Positions 1-9,391 are shown, counted from the first letter of the stretch. The stretch is DNA of 64,000 nucleotides from an uncultured Eubacteriales bacterium (GCA_900319835.1 ONPY01000008.1:4906-68905); one strand, 5' to 3'. Numbers and translations are program-made. The notes: generated from the sequence alone by a model not told the origin.

Positions 1-1
1 G

Positions 2-712
2 GCCGAGGGCTTTGACGAGAGCTCCACCCAGTGCTCCATCCTTTACAACATCTCCTCCGGTGCGGCGGCGGGCACGACTGTCAGTCTGGAGGACAGCCAG
101 GGCAACGTGCTTTTGAGCTATGAGGTGCCCAACTCCTTCTCTTCTGTGACCCTCTCCACCCCCGAGATGAAGCTGGGGGAGAGCTATCTTGTCGTGATCG
201 GAGAGAAAGTGGAGCAGATCACGCTCACTGAGGTCTCCGCATCCTACGGCGATGCCGCAAGCGGCGGCTTCGGCGGCAACATGAACTGGGGCGGCATGCA
301 GCGCCGGGATGATTTCCAGGGCTTTGAAAATGCAGACGGCACCATATCCGAGCCCCCGGAGCGCCCGGAGGGCGAAGCGGGCGTCAGACCCGAGTTCGGC
401 AATGGGGAGCGCCCCCAGCGACCGGATTTCTCCGGCGAGGCACCCACGCCTCCCGAGGGGATGGAAGAGGGCACAGAGCCCCCGGCCATGTCCGAGGACG
501 GGACAATGCCGGAAGCCGGTTCCACGCAGCCCATGGGCGGCAGACCCGGCGGCGGGCAGGAGCAGCAGTCCGCCCAGCAGATCGCCCAGGGGGAATCCGC
601 GGCGGAAAAGACCGCGAGCACCATCACCGGCGAGACCTGGCTGCTGGTGGCCCTGTCTGCAGCGGCTCTGATCGCGGGGCTGATCCTCGCCATCCGGTAC
701 AAGCAGGATTAA
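2..712 (+). CDS. Carbohydrate-binding-domain (Cthe_2159-like) surface protein, C-terminal part
   Basis: The reading frame is open from the left edge, so only the C-terminal ~236 residues are present. The first ~85 residues match the end of the protein at 50279-52084 (both have F-D-x-S-S-T-Q-C-S followed by a short beta domain), which places it in the Cthe_2159/DUF4353-type carbohydrate-binding beta-helix family. After that comes a low-complexity Gly/Pro/Glu/Met-rich stretch and then one C-terminal membrane helix (WLLVALSAAALIAGLILA) ending in KQD. This suggests an extracellular wall- or glycan-associated protein anchored by its C-terminus. The substrate cannot be told from sequence. A terminator follows directly. 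Confidence 0.7.
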   Translation, partial: AEGFDESSTQCSILYNISSGAAAGTTVSLEDSQGNVLLSYEVPNSFSSVTLSTPEMKLGESYLVVIGEKVEQITLTEVSASYGDAASGGFGGNMNWGGMQRRDDFQGFENADGTISEPPERPEGEAGVRPEFGNGERPQRPDFSGEAPTPPEGMEEGTEPPAMSEDGTMPEAGSTQPMGGRPGGGQEQQSAQQIAQGESAAEKTASTITGETWLLVALSAAALIAGLILAIRYKQD

Positions 713-721
713 AAAATCAAC

Positions 722-761
722 AAAAAGAGCGGCACAGTCTTGTGGATTGTGCCGCTTTTTT
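722..761 (+). terminator. Rho-independent terminator
   Basis: A 9-bp stem (AGCGGCACA pairing with TGTGCCGCT) is followed by a run of T, just downstream of the surface-protein stop codon. Confidence 0.85.
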
Positions 762-832
762 CGTCGCTTTTTCCCTTGTATTTTCCGGAAGAGGGAAGTA
801 TGATAACCGTGTTTGAAAAAGGAGTATCTGCT

Positions 833-2122
833 ATGATTGAACTGTTATCGTTATCTGTTGCCATTTTTGCGGGCCTGCTGATGACCCGTTTGATGAACCG
901 TTGGAAGCTGCCGGACGTCACCGCCTATCTGATCGCGGGCGTGCTCATCGGCCCAGGCCTGATCGGTTCGCTGCACCTGACCGGCATCGGCTTTTCAAGC
1001 TTCGAGCAGCTGCGGGAGCTGAGCCTGCTCTCTGACGTGGCGCTGGGCTTTATCGCCTTTTCCATTGGCAATGAGTTTCGCCTCTCCCAGCTCCGGGGTA
1101 TCGGCGGAAAGGCACTGGTGATCGGCGTGCTTCAGGCAGTGGCCACCGCACTGGTCGTGGATCTGGCGCTGCTGCTGTTTCATCTGGCTGCCCCTGAGAT
1201 TCTGAGCGTGCCAGGCGCCATTACCCTCGGCGCCATCGCCGCAGCCACCGCGCCGGCTGCCACACTGATGGTCGTGCGCCAGTACAAGGCCAAGGGCCCC
1301 CTGACGGATCTGCTGCTCCCCATCGTCGCGCTGGATGACGCGGTGGGTCTGATTCTGTTTGCGGTGTCGTTCGGTATTGCCAAGGCCCTGGTCAGCGGCG
1401 TGGTGGACGGCGTCACCATCATTCTCAATCCCATCCTGGAAATCGGCGCATCTCTTTTGCTGGGCGGCCTGGCCGGCTGGGTACTGACGCAGCTGGAAAA
1501 GCTGTTCCATTCCAACCGCAACCGTGTGGCCATGACCATCGGCTTCGTCTTCTTGACCGTGGCGCTCTCCAAGCTGAGCATTCCCGCCGGAGCGGTGACA
1601 CTGAGTTTTTCGCCGCTGCTGGTATGCATGATGCTGGGCAGCGTGTTTTGCAATCTCTGTCCGCTGTCGGAGGACGTGATGGATCGGGCGGACAAGTGGT
1701 CTTCACCGCTGATGGTGCTGTTCTTCGTGATCTCCGGCGCAGAGCTGGAACTGGGCATCTTCTCCCAGCCGACCACCGTGCTGGCGGGCGTGGTGTATAT
1801 CCTGGCCCGCTGCCTGGGCAAGTATTTCGGCGCGCGGGAGTCCGCGCGGATGACCCACTGTGAGGCGCACATCGTCAAATACCTCGGTATCACGCTGTTT
1901 CCGCAGGCGGGCGTCGCCCTCGGCATGTGCGTGACCGCGGCCGAACTGCCGGGGGACGGCGCGCTCATCCGCAACATTGTGCTGTTTGCGGTGCTGTTCT
2001 ATGAGATGCTGGGCCCCGTGATGACCAAGTGGGCGCTGACCAGGGCCGGCGACATCCGCCCCAAGAGCGAAGAGCTTCTGCACCGCCGGGAGCGTGCGCT
2101 GGCCTCCGCCGCCAAGCGCTGA
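833..2122 (+). CDS. CPA2-family cation:proton antiporter
   Basis: A 429-residue, almost entirely hydrophobic protein with about 12 predicted membrane helices. The motif ALDDAVGLI near residue 170 carries the paired aspartates typical of electrogenic CPA2 (NapA/KefB-like) exchangers that swap Na+ or K+ for protons. There is no C-terminal RCK/TrkA-N domain, so it is not a full Kef channel. The start is placed at the ATG at 833 because AAAAGGAG lies 8-14 bases upstream; an upstream in-frame start at 740 would lie in the preceding terminator. It is monocistronic, with terminators on both sides. Ion specificity is not resolved by sequence. Confidence 0.85.
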   Translation: MIELLSLSVAIFAGLLMTRLMNRWKLPDVTAYLIAGVLIGPGLIGSLHLTGIGFSSFEQLRELSLLSDVALGFIAFSIGNEFRLSQLRGIGGKALVIGVLQAVATALVVDLALLLFHLAAPEILSVPGAITLGAIAAATAPAATLMVVRQYKAKGPLTDLLLPIVALDDAVGLILFAVSFGIAKALVSGVVDGVTIILNPILEIGASLLLGGLAGWVLTQLEKLFHSNRNRVAMTIGFVFLTVALSKLSIPAGAVTLSFSPLLVCMMLGSVFCNLCPLSEDVMDRADKWSSPLMVLFFVISGAELELGIFSQPTTVLAGVVYILARCLGKYFGARESARMTHCEAHIVKYLGITLFPQAGVALGMCVTAAELPGDGALIRNIVLFAVLFYEMLGPVMTKWALTRAGDIRPKSEELLHRRERALASAAKR

Positions 2123-2162
2123 ACCGGGACCGGCGAAAAGCCGGGGCTATGATCAAATAATA

Positions 2163-2195
2163 AAACTCCCTCCGGGTTTATCCCGGAGGGAGTTT
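2163..2195. terminator. Bidirectional terminator between convergent genes
   Basis: AAACTCCCTCCGGG pairs perfectly with CCCGGAGGGAGTTT, and A/T tracts on both sides let it serve the antiporter gene (+) and the lipoprotein gene (-). Confidence 0.85.
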
Positions 2196-2201
2196 GTCTG
2201 T

Positions 2202-3170
2202 TTAAGCCGCAGGCGCGGCGTTCTTTCTCGCAAGCGTGACGGGAAAATCCGTGGTCAGCGCATCGGAGTCGTGCTGCCCGGTCAAGGTCAGCGTATCGTT
2301 ACCGAGCTCAAAAATGAGATAACTGTCGTCCTTTACAGCGTCGTCCAGACTGTCTGAAAGGAACAGCTTGCCTTCCTCGACCTGGTAATTCCCGCCGGCA
2401 AGCTCCGTGTAGGCCAGCAGTTCGTAGATGCTGCCGATGATCTCATCGGCGCTCAGAGACAGTTCCTCCTCCAGACTCATGCCGGAGAAGCCCGGTGTGA
2501 TCTCCCCGAAGGCCGCACCCATCTTCCTCCGCCAGGCATCGTCGTCATAGGGGTCGTCGATCCGGTAGCCCTTGTCCCAGTATTCCTTCCAGAGCGCGTA
2601 GCGGTACAGATGCTCCAGATAGTGCATCAACCCCTCGCGCATGCCGGCCAGCGTGACCTCCAGATCCTCGCCCGCCAGAAAGACGCTGTAGGTGTGGTTC
2701 GGCCGCAGACGCAGCGTGGCGTGGATCTCCATGCTCTCCACAAAATCGGCAAAGGGGATGTCAGCCTCCTCATAGAGGTAGCCGATCAGCATGTCCACAT
2801 TCTCGGCGATCTGCTCCAGGATATCTTCGCTCTCGTCCCAGTCGCCCTGGACACTGAGCTCATAGCTCTGCCTGGCCGCCCTTTCCTCGTCCGCAGCTTT
2901 CTGCTCGGCCTGTTCGGCCAGCAGCTTTTCGAGCTCTCTGCGGGCCAGTGGAAGATAGAAGGCGCCGCCTACCTGCTGGCGCTGCTTTTCCTCCAGCGCG
3001 TTGTAGGCCTGCTCCGCCGCCTCAATGCGCGGCCCGCTCTCCGCGTCCACCTCTCCGATGGCCCGGATCAGTTCCTCGACCTGCCGCACCTGCTCCTTCT
3101 CCTGCCTGCCGCAGGCACAGAGCGAGAGGCACAAAACCGCCGCCAGGAAACATGCAAGATAGCGCTTCAT
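2202..3170 (-). CDS. Hypothetical lipoprotein
   Basis: A 322-residue protein beginning MKRYLACFLAAVLCLSLCACG, with a hydrophobic signal and a lipobox (LSLC-A-C), so a membrane-anchored extracytoplasmic lipoprotein is expected. A charged, Glu/Gln/Ala-rich helical region (roughly residues 22-110) is followed by a globular part with no family I recognise. The start at 3170 is chosen because AGGAGGTGCGCTT sits immediately upstream; a longer in-frame ORF to 3218 lacks such a site. The overall build (lipobox, helical stalk, beta-rich C-terminus ending in a value-type domain) is common in gut Clostridia proteins of unknown role. Confidence 0.65.
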   Translation of the reverse strand: MKRYLACFLAAVLCLSLCACGRQEKEQVRQVEELIRAIGEVDAESGPRIEAAEQAYNALEEKQRQQVGGAFYLPLARRELEKLLAEQAEQKAADEERAARQSYELSVQGDWDESEDILEQIAENVDMLIGYLYEEADIPFADFVESMEIHATLRLRPNHTYSVFLAGEDLEVTLAGMREGLMHYLEHLYRYALWKEYWDKGYRIDDPYDDDAWRRKMGAAFGEITPGFSGMSLEEELSLSADEIIGSIYELLAYTELAGGNYQVEEGKLFLSDSLDDAVKDDSYLIFELGNDTLTLTGQHDSDALTTDFPVTLARKNAAPAA

Positions 3171-3222
3171 AAGCGCACCTCCTCTGAAAAGGTTACATAA
3201 TTTTATTTCCATAACCAACAGC

Positions 3223-3250
3223 AGTTTAACATAATTTGTCAGATTGTCAA
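3223..3250 (-). promoter_or_regulatory. Probable sigma-A promoter of the lipoprotein gene
   Basis: On the minus strand TTGACA (3250-3245) and TAAACT (3228-3223) are separated by 16 bases, upstream of the gene starting at 3170. Confidence 0.6.
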
Positions 3251-3270
3251 GAAGTTAAGCGAAAACATGG

Positions 3271-3302
3271 AAAGAGCCTGTGACGACTGTCACAGGCTCT
3301 TT
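3271..3302 (-). terminator. Terminator of glnS
   Basis: AAAGAGCCTGTGAC pairs with GTCACAGGCTCTTT around a short loop, 26 bases beyond the glnS stop on the minus strand. Confidence 0.8.
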
Positions 3303-3327
3303 GAAGCTGTATTCGATTATTCCGTGA

Positions 3328-5013
3328 TCAGCGCTTGAAGCTGTCCTTGAGGGCCACGGCCCGGTTGAAAACCAGGTGGCCGGGGGCGGCGTCGCGGTTG
3401 TCCAGACAGAAGTAACCCTGGCGCATGAACTGAAAGCTCTCGGAGTTCTTGCCCTTCTCCGGCATGGGGATCTCGGAAAGGCATTTTTCCACCTTGCAGC
3501 CGGTCAGCACCGTCAGACTCTCGGAATTGAGATTGTCCAGGAAGTTCTTGTCCGGGCCATCGGGCTCGGGATCGGAGAAGAGGTAGTCGTAAACGCGGAC
3601 CTCGGCATCTGCGGCGGTGGCGGCGTCCACCCAGTGGATGGTCGCGCCCTTGACCTTGCGCCCGTCAGCGGGATCGCCGCCGCGGCTCTGGGGGTCGTAC
3701 TCGCAGAGAATCTCGGTCACGTTGCCCTGGGCATCCTTGACGCAGCCGGTGCAGGTGACCAGATACGCGCCCTTGAGACGCACCTCATTGCCCGGATAGA
3801 GACGCTTGTACTTGGGGGCGGGCTCTTCCATAAAGTCGTCCCGCTCGACCCACAGGTGGCGGGAGAAGCTGACCTCACGCACACCGTCCTCGGGCTTGAC
3901 GGGATTGTTCTCCACCTCCAGCAGCTCGCTCTCGCCCTCGGGGTAGTTGGTGACGGTGAGCTTGACGGGGCGCAGTACCGCCATGACACGGCGGGCGTTG
4001 GCGTTGAGATCGTCGCGCAGGCAGCTCTCCAGCAGGGCCCAGTCCACAGTGGAATCGACCTTGGAAACGCCGATCTTTTCGCAGAAGGTGCGGATGGAGG
4101 CGGAGGTGTAGCCGCGCCGTCTCAGTCCGCAGAGGGTGGGCATGCGCGGATCGTCCCATCCGGAGACGTAGCCCTCCTCCACCAGCTTTCTGAGCTTGCG
4201 CTTGCTCATCACGGTATAATTGATGCCTAGACGGGCAAACTCAATCTGACGGGGCTTGTGGTAGGGGATGGAGACATTGGAGACCACCCAGTCGTACAGG
4301 GGCCGGTGGGCCTCATACTCCAGGGAGCAGAGAGAGTGCGTGATGCCCTCCAGCGCGTCCTGGATGGGGTGGGCAAAGTCGTACATGGGAAAGATACACC
4401 ACTTGGTGCCCTGGCGGTGGTGCTCGATGTAGCGGATGCGGTAGAGCACGGGGTCGCGCATGTTGAAGTTGCCGCTGGCGAGATCGATCTTGGCCCGCAG
4501 GGTGTACTGACCCTCGGCAAACTCACCGTTCTTCATGCGCGCAAACAGATCCAGACTCTCCTCAATGGGCCGGTCGCGCCAGGGGCTGACGGCGGGATGG
4601 GTGGTGTCGCCCCGGTACTCCTTGAACTGCTCAGGGGTCAGCTCGCAAACGTAGGCCAGACCCTTCTTGATCAGCTCAATGGCGTACTCGTAGGTCTGTT
4701 CAAAGTAATCCGAGCCATAATAGAAGCGGTCGCCCCAGTCAAAGCCCAGCCAGTGGATGTCGTCCTGGATGGCGTCGACAAACTCGGTATCCTCCTTGGC
4801 AGGGTTGGTGTCGTCCATGCGGAGGTTGCAGATGCCGCCAAAATGCTCGGCCGTGCCGAAGTCGATGGTCAGGGCCTTGCAGTGGCCGATGTGCAGGTAG
4901 CCGTTGGGCTCCGGCGGGAAGCGGGTATGCACCTTCATGCCGGCAAACTGCCCGCCCTCGGCGATATCCTCCTGTATAAAAGCGTCAATAAAGTTTCTGG
5001 CGTTTTCGTCCAT
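3328..5013 (-). CDS. glnS: Glutaminyl-tRNA synthetase
   Basis: A 561-residue class I aminoacyl-tRNA synthetase that charges tRNA-Gln with glutamine. The HIGH signature (PNGYLHIGH) is near residue 35-43 and a KMSKS-type loop (VMSKRKL) near residue 268. The C-terminal beta-barrel anticodon-binding part (WVERDDF, SGFVFNR-like end) is complete, and the length matches bacterial GlnRS (~550). Many Firmicutes lack GlnRS and make Gln-tRNA by GatCAB transamidation, so its presence is a useful taxonomic clue. It is transcribed alone, divergently from trxA, with its own terminator. Confidence 0.95.
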   Translation of the reverse strand: MDENARNFIDAFIQEDIAEGGQFAGMKVHTRFPPEPNGYLHIGHCKALTIDFGTAEHFGGICNLRMDDTNPAKEDTEFVDAIQDDIHWLGFDWGDRFYYGSDYFEQTYEYAIELIKKGLAYVCELTPEQFKEYRGDTTHPAVSPWRDRPIEESLDLFARMKNGEFAEGQYTLRAKIDLASGNFNMRDPVLYRIRYIEHHRQGTKWCIFPMYDFAHPIQDALEGITHSLCSLEYEAHRPLYDWVVSNVSIPYHKPRQIEFARLGINYTVMSKRKLRKLVEEGYVSGWDDPRMPTLCGLRRRGYTSASIRTFCEKIGVSKVDSTVDWALLESCLRDDLNANARRVMAVLRPVKLTVTNYPEGESELLEVENNPVKPEDGVREVSFSRHLWVERDDFMEEPAPKYKRLYPGNEVRLKGAYLVTCTGCVKDAQGNVTEILCEYDPQSRGGDPADGRKVKGATIHWVDAATAADAEVRVYDYLFSDPEPDGPDKNFLDNLNSESLTVLTGCKVEKCLSEIPMPEKGKNSESFQFMRQGYFCLDNRDAAPGHLVFNRAVALKDSFKR

Positions 5014-5071
5014 TGTCTCTCTCCATTCTGCTCCGACCGGGGACGGAGACTGTTGCTGATTTAACCACTGT

Positions 5072-5117
5072 ATTATATACGATCGCTCTTGTCATTTCAA
5101 TAAAAATATGGTAGATT
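5072..5117. promoter_or_regulatory. Overlapping divergent promoters, glnS and trxA
   Basis: For glnS on the minus strand TTGAAA (5100-5095) and TATAAT (5077-5072) are 17 bases apart. For trxA on the plus strand TTGTCA (5089-5094) and TAGATT (5112-5117) are 17 bases apart. The two -35 regions occupy the same ~12 bases, so polymerase binding should be mutually exclusive. Confidence 0.6.
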
Positions 5118-5149
5118 GAATGCAAATTCAAAGATAAAGGAGAAACATT

Positions 5150-5455
5150 ATGGCAATCACGCATCTGAATAAAGACAACTTCGACGCCGTCACCGGCGAA
5201 GGCCTGGTGTTGGTGGACTTCTGGGCCACCTGGTGCGGCCCCTGTAAGATGCAGGCCCCCGTGCTGGACGAGCTGGACGCCGAGATGGGCGACAAGGTGA
5301 AGATCTGCAAGGTGGACGTGGACGCCGAGATGCAGATCGCGCGGAAGTTCCGCGTCATGAGCATTCCGACTCTGGTCGTCCTGCAGGACGGCAAGGTCAA
5401 GGCCAGCCACGTGGGCTACACCGACCTCGCCGGTCTGAAGGCCATGCTGGCGTAA
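5150..5455 (+). CDS. trxA: Thioredoxin
   Basis: A 101-residue cytosolic thiol-disulfide oxidoreductase that keeps protein cysteines reduced using electrons from thioredoxin reductase. The active site WCGPC is at residues ~28-32, preceded by VDFWATW, and the cis-proline motif (SIPTL) is near residue 72. Length and fold order are those of canonical TrxA. AAAGGAG lies 6 bases before the ATG. It is a single-gene unit with a strong terminator; the reductase is not in this window. Confidence 0.95.
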   Translation: MAITHLNKDNFDAVTGEGLVLVDFWATWCGPCKMQAPVLDELDAEMGDKVKICKVDVDAEMQIARKFRVMSIPTLVVLQDGKVKASHVGYTDLAGLKAMLA

Positions 5456-5468
5456 AGATTCCCTGAAC

Positions 5469-5502
5469 CTGAAAAAGCCGGGCTTTTGCCCGGCTTTTTC
5501 AG
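5469..5502 (+). terminator. Terminator of trxA
   Basis: A 15-bp perfect stem (CTGAAAAAGCCGGGC with GCCCGGCTTTTTCAG) follows the trxA stop. Confidence 0.9.
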
Positions 5503-5513
5503 AGCGGAATCTA

Positions 5514-5542
5514 TTGACAAAAAAATCCGACTGTTGTAAGAT
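5514..5542 (+). promoter_or_regulatory. Sigma-A promoter of the T-box/valS unit
   Basis: TTGACA (5514-5519) and TAAGAT (5537-5542) are 17 bases apart, directly upstream of the T-box leader. Confidence 0.8.
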
Positions 5543-5554
5543 TCATGTAATTGC

Positions 5555-5785
5555 TGTGACAGGCAGGAGTACGCGTGCGGTTGATCGCAGAGAGGGGACG
5601 GACGGTGCAAGTCCCTGTGAGACGGCGCGGAAGGTCGGCCTTGAGCGTTCCGGGGGAAGGGGAAACCTGTGTAGTCCGGGCGGTTGATCCCCGTTACAGG
5701 ATTCAAGAGTGCCGCAGAGTCTCTGCGGAATTCAGGTGGTACCGCGGTTTTGATCGCCCTGAAGCCTTGCGCTTCGGGGCGTTTT
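5555..5785 (+). promoter_or_regulatory. T-box leader (valine-tRNA responsive)
   Basis: This transcribed leader senses uncharged tRNA and switches between terminator and antiterminator. Visible parts: a Stem I region with the AGAGAGGGGACGG / GGTGCAAGTCCC distal elements (~5590-5615); a GAAGGTCGGCC specifier-loop-like stretch with GTC (valine) at 5634-5636; a small hairpin at 5711-5729; the conserved T-box GGTGGTACCGCGG at 5735-5747, whose TGG pairs with a tRNA 3' end; and a terminator stem CGCCCTGAAGC/GCTTCGGGGCG at 5755-5781 followed by T5. valS lies downstream, consistent with a valine specifier. The specifier assignment is an inference from position and the downstream gene. Confidence 0.88.
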
Positions 5786-5817
5786 TGTTTCTCCGCAGCG
5801 CTGTGAGGAGGGAAGAG

Positions 5818-6327
5818 ATGCGCTTTCTTGTTTGTGCGGACTATACCGAGGCGGAGTACCGCCGCTTTTACCGCACCGGCCTGAAGCAAAACTACGTCGG
5901 CGTGCGGAGAATGTTGCTGTCCGTCTGGGTCGTCGCGCTGCTGCTGTTTGTACTGACGCTGGTCTCGGCACTGAAAAACCCGGACCCCATGCGCATGCCG
6001 GTCAATCTCATGTTCATGCTGGTGATGCTGGTCTATCCCATCTGGATGACGAACTCCACCAGAAAACGAACCTGGCTCTCCTATGAGAGCAGTGTCGGTC
6101 ATCCGCGCCTTGCGTTTGAGGAGGAAGGCATCCGGCGCGACAGCGGAGAGCGCTTTGCCTACGAGGACGTGACCGGACTTTTCCACAGCGGGGATGCCTG
6201 GTTTGTAACGCTGAAAAACAGCCGCGGCTACATCTTTACAGAGCGCGGCTTTATCGAGAGTGATCCCGCCGCCTTCGGCGCGTGGATTGCCGATAAGACC
6301 GGGCTTGATATGAATGAGATCAAGTGA
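5818..6327 (+). CDS. YcxB-like small membrane protein
   Basis: A 169-residue protein with a cytoplasmic N-terminus, two adjacent membrane helices (about residues 33-52 and 62-78) and a C-terminal soluble domain containing [20 protein letters not shown]. This resembles the YcxB-like domain found at the C-terminus of small Firmicutes membrane proteins of unknown role. The start at 5818 has GAGGAGGG 6 bases upstream. It sits between the T-box and valS with only ~20 bases to valS, so its expression should also follow tRNA-Val charging. Whether it has anything to do with valine is unknown. Confidence 0.65.
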   Translation: MRFLVCADYTEAEYRRFYRTGLKQNYVGVRRMLLSVWVVALLLFVLTLVSALKNPDPMRMPVNLMFMLVMLVYPIWMTNSTRKRTWLSYESSVGHPRLAFEEEGIRRDSGERFAYEDVTGLFHSGDAWFVTLKNSRGYIFTERGFIESDPAAFGAWIADKTGLDMNEIK

Positions 6328-6346
6328 CAATAAAAGGAGAGAGGAC

Positions 6347-8971
6347 ATGAAAGAACTGCCGAAAGCCTACGACCCCAAACAGGTCGAGAGCAAAATTTAC
6401 GATCTCTGGATGAAGGGCGGCTACTTCGAGGGCAAGATCGACCCTGAGAAGAAGCCCTTCTCCATCGTCATGCCGCCCCCCAACGTGACGGGGCAGCTGC
6501 ACATGGGCCACGCCCTGGACGCAACGCTTCAGGACATTCTGACCCGTTACAAGAGAATGCAGGGCTATGCCGCGCTGTGGCTGCCCGGCGTGGACCACGC
6601 GGGCATTGCCACCCAGATTAAGGTGGAAGAGGTGCTGCGCAAGGAGGAGGGCAAGACCCGCTACGACCTGGGCCGTGAAAAGTTCCTCGAGCGCGTCTGG
6701 GCCTGGAAGCAGCAGTACGGCGACCGCATCGTTGAGCAGCAGAAGAGCATGGGCGTCTCCTGCGACTGGAGCCGCAGCCGCTTCACCATGGACGATACCT
6801 GCGCCAAGGCTGTGCGCGAGACCTTCTGTGAGCTGTACGAGAAGGGCCTGATTTACAAGGGCAAGCGCATCATCAACTGGTGCCCCCACTGCCGCACCGC
6901 GCTTTCCGACGCGGAGGTCGAGTACAAGGACATCCCCGGCTCCTTCTGGTACATCCGTTATCCCATTGAGGATTCCGATGAGGAGTTCATCATCGCCACC
7001 ACCCGGCCCGAGACCATGCTGGGCGACACGGGCGTGGCCGTCAACCCCCAGGACGAGAGGTATCAGCACCTGGTGGGCAAGAACGCCATCCTGCCCCTGG
7101 TGGGCCGCAAGCTGCCCATCGTGGCCGACGACTACGTGGAGCTGGGCTTCGGCACCGGCGCTGTGAAGATGACGCCCTGCCACGACCCCAACGACTATGA
7201 GGTCGGTCTGCGCCACAACCTGGAACAGATCCAGTGCATCGACGAGGACGCGAAGATCATCAACGGCGGCAAGTACAACGGCATGGACCGTTACGAGTGC
7301 CGCAAGGCCATCGTGGCCGACCTGGAGGCTGAGGGCTATCTCGTCAAGGTGGAGCCCTACAACCACAACGTGGGCTGCTGCTACCGCTGCGGCTCCGTGG
7401 TGGAGCCTCTCACCAGCCCCCAGTGGTTTGTGAAGATGAAGCCCCTGGCCGAGCCCGCCATCGACGTGGTCAAGGACGGCCGCATCAAGTTTGTGCCCGA
7501 GCGCTTCACCAAGACCTATCTCAACTGGATGGAGAACGTGCATGACTGGTGCATCTCCCGTCAGCTCTGGTGGGGCCACCAGATCCCCGCCTGGTACTGT
7601 GACGACTGCGGCCATATCACTGTCTCCCGCACCGACGCCTGCGAGTGTGAAAAGTGCCACAGCAAGAACATCCACCGGGATGAGGACGTGCTGGACACCT
7701 GGTTCTCCTCCGCCCTGTGGCCCTTCTCCACGATGGGCTGGCCCGAAAAGACCGCCGATCTGAACTACTGGTATCCCACCTCTGTCATGGTCACCGGCTA
7801 CGACATCATCTTCTTCTGGGTCGCCCGCATGATCTTCTCCGGCATGGAGCAGATGAAGGAGGAGCCCTTCAAGACCGTCTTTATCCACGGCCTTGTGCGC
7901 GACAGTCAGGGCCGCAAGATGTCCAAGTCCCTCGGCAACGGCATCGACCCGCTGGATATGGTCGACCAGTACGGCGCCGACGCGCTGCGCTTTAACCTCA
8001 TCACCGGCAACTCCCCCGGCAACGACATGCGCTTCTACGTGGAAAAGTGCGAGGCCATGCGCAACTTCTGCAACAAGCTCTGGAACGCCAGCCGCTTTGT
8101 GATGATGAACCTCACCATCGACAAAAACGAGCTGCCCGAAAAGCTGGAGATCGAGGACAAGTGGATCCTCTCCAAGCTCAACGACTTGACCAAAGAGGTC
8201 ATCGACAACATGGACAGCTTCGAGCTGGGCGTGGCCGCGGGCAAGATCTACGACTTCATCTGGGACAGCTACTGCGACTGGTATATCGAGCTGACCAAGC
8301 CCCGCCTCAACGGTGCGGACGAGGTCTCCAAGCTCTCTGCCCAGAAGGTGCTGCTGTACGTGCTGACTGAGATTTTGAAGCTCATCCATCCCTTCATCCC
8401 CTTCATCACCGAGGAGATCTGGCAGGCCCTGCCCCACGAGGGCGAGGCGCTGATGACCCAGGCCTATCCCGCATACAAGGCGGAGCTGAGCTTCCCCGAG
8501 GATGAGCAGAACTTTGAGATGGTCATGAACGCCATCAAGGCTGTCCGCGCCCGCCGCAGCGAGATGAACGTGCCGCCCTCCCGCAAGGCGCATCTCATCA
8601 TCGTCACCGACAGAAAGGCCGCCTTTGAGGCCGGCATGAGCTATATCTGCAAGCTGGCCTACTCAAGCGGAGTGAGCGTGCTGGACGCCGCCCCGGAGAA
8701 GACCGAGGGCATGGTCTCCGTCGTCACCGACAACGCCCGCATGTTTATGCCCATGGCGGAGCTGGTGGATCTGGAGAAGGAGAAGGCCCGCATCGAGAAG
8801 GAGCTGGCCAATGCAGAAAAGATGCTGGCCGGCCAGAATGCCAAGCTCTCCAACCAGAACTTTGTTACCCGTGCGCCCGAGGCTGTGGTCAACGTGGAGC
8901 GGGAGAAGAAGGTAAAGCTGGAGGCCCTGATCGAAAACCTGAAGATCTCCCTTGAGAATCTCGGCAAGTAA
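6347..8971 (+). CDS. valS: Valyl-tRNA synthetase
   Basis: An 874-residue class I synthetase that attaches valine to tRNA-Val and edits threonine. The HIGH motif is HMGHALD (~residue 48), the editing domain contains [15 protein letters not shown] (~residue 220), the KMSKS motif is KMSKSLGN (~residue 523), and the C-terminal coiled coil ([15 protein letters not shown], from ~810) is complete. The start at 6347 follows AAAGGAGAGAGG; an in-frame ATG at 6314 lies inside the previous gene. It is regulated by the upstream T-box. Confidence 0.97.
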   Translation: MKELPKAYDPKQVESKIYDLWMKGGYFEGKIDPEKKPFSIVMPPPNVTGQLHMGHALDATLQDILTRYKRMQGYAALWLPGVDHAGIATQIKVEEVLRKEEGKTRYDLGREKFLERVWAWKQQYGDRIVEQQKSMGVSCDWSRSRFTMDDTCAKAVRETFCELYEKGLIYKGKRIINWCPHCRTALSDAEVEYKDIPGSFWYIRYPIEDSDEEFIIATTRPETMLGDTGVAVNPQDERYQHLVGKNAILPLVGRKLPIVADDYVELGFGTGAVKMTPCHDPNDYEVGLRHNLEQIQCIDEDAKIINGGKYNGMDRYECRKAIVADLEAEGYLVKVEPYNHNVGCCYRCGSVVEPLTSPQWFVKMKPLAEPAIDVVKDGRIKFVPERFTKTYLNWMENVHDWCISRQLWWGHQIPAWYCDDCGHITVSRTDACECEKCHSKNIHRDEDVLDTWFSSALWPFSTMGWPEKTADLNYWYPTSVMVTGYDIIFFWVARMIFSGMEQMKEEPFKTVFIHGLVRDSQGRKMSKSLGNGIDPLDMVDQYGADALRFNLITGNSPGNDMRFYVEKCEAMRNFCNKLWNASRFVMMNLTIDKNELPEKLEIEDKWILSKLNDLTKEVIDNMDSFELGVAAGKIYDFIWDSYCDWYIELTKPRLNGADEVSKLSAQKVLLYVLTEILKLIHPFIPFITEEIWQALPHEGEALMTQAYPAYKAELSFPEDEQNFEMVMNAIKAVRARRSEMNVPPSRKAHLIIVTDRKAAFEAGMSYICKLAYSSGVSVLDAAPEKTEGMVSVVTDNARMFMPMAELVDLEKEKARIEKELANAEKMLAGQNAKLSNQNFVTRAPEAVVNVEREKKVKLEALIENLKISLENLGK

Positions 8972-9014
8972 CACGCCTGTTTCGGCAATATCCGCACACA
9001 GGTTTCGATACAAT

Positions 9015-9041
9015 AAAACCGCACCCATCGGGTGCGGTTTT
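9015..9041 (+). terminator. Terminator of valS
   Basis: AAAACCGCACCC pairs with GGGTGCGGTTTT around CAT, 45 bases after the valS stop; the T-rich arm forms the tail. Confidence 0.85.
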
Positions 9042-9066
9042 ATGATTATTAAAGGAGCTGTGAGTG

Positions 9067-9381
9067 ATGGAGATCCACACAAGCTATGAGGCGGGTCGGC
9101 TGACCATCTATTTGAGCGGGGAGCTGGACCACCATGAGGCGCGCTGCGCCATGCACCGAATCGAGGAACTGCTGGACGAGTATATCCCCAGAGACTGCGC
9201 GCTGAATCTGGCGGGGCTGAGCTTTATGGACTCGTCCGGCATCGCCGTGATCATCCGGGTGAGTCGGCGTATGACCGCCCTCGGCGGCAGAGCCTGGGTG
9301 GAAAATCCCGCGCGCCAGCCCCAGCGGGTGCTGGATGCGGCGGGCATCGAGCGGCTGGTGCCCGTGGCCATGAGCAGATAA
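9067..9381 (+). CDS. spoIIAA: Anti-sigma F factor antagonist
   Basis: A 104-residue STAS-domain protein. In the forespore it binds the SpoIIAB-ADP complex and frees sigma F. The phosphorylatable serine lies in FMDSSGIAVII (~residue 57-67), the signature of SpoIIAA/RsbV proteins. It is the first gene of the conserved spoIIAA-spoIIAB-sigF operon. AAAGGAG lies upstream; a GTG at 9064 is an alternative start three bases earlier. I did not find a convincing sigma-H or Spo0A site by eye. Confidence 0.92.
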   Translation: MEIHTSYEAGRLTIYLSGELDHHEARCAMHRIEELLDEYIPRDCALNLAGLSFMDSSGIAVIIRVSRRMTALGGRAWVENPARQPQRVLDAAGIERLVPVAMSR

Positions 9382-9391
9382 GGAGGACCAA

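Noticed and set aside
6320..8593. Long minus-strand ORF (757 codons) opposite valS
   Set aside because: Composed of His/Val/Gly/Asp-rich mirror sequence, no start signal, and fully antisense to an unmistakable valS; a by-product of GC-rich codon use.
9001..9066. Sigma-H promoter or Spo0A box in front of spoIIAA
   Set aside because: Expected by analogy with Bacillus, but no convincing match was seen around the valS terminator.
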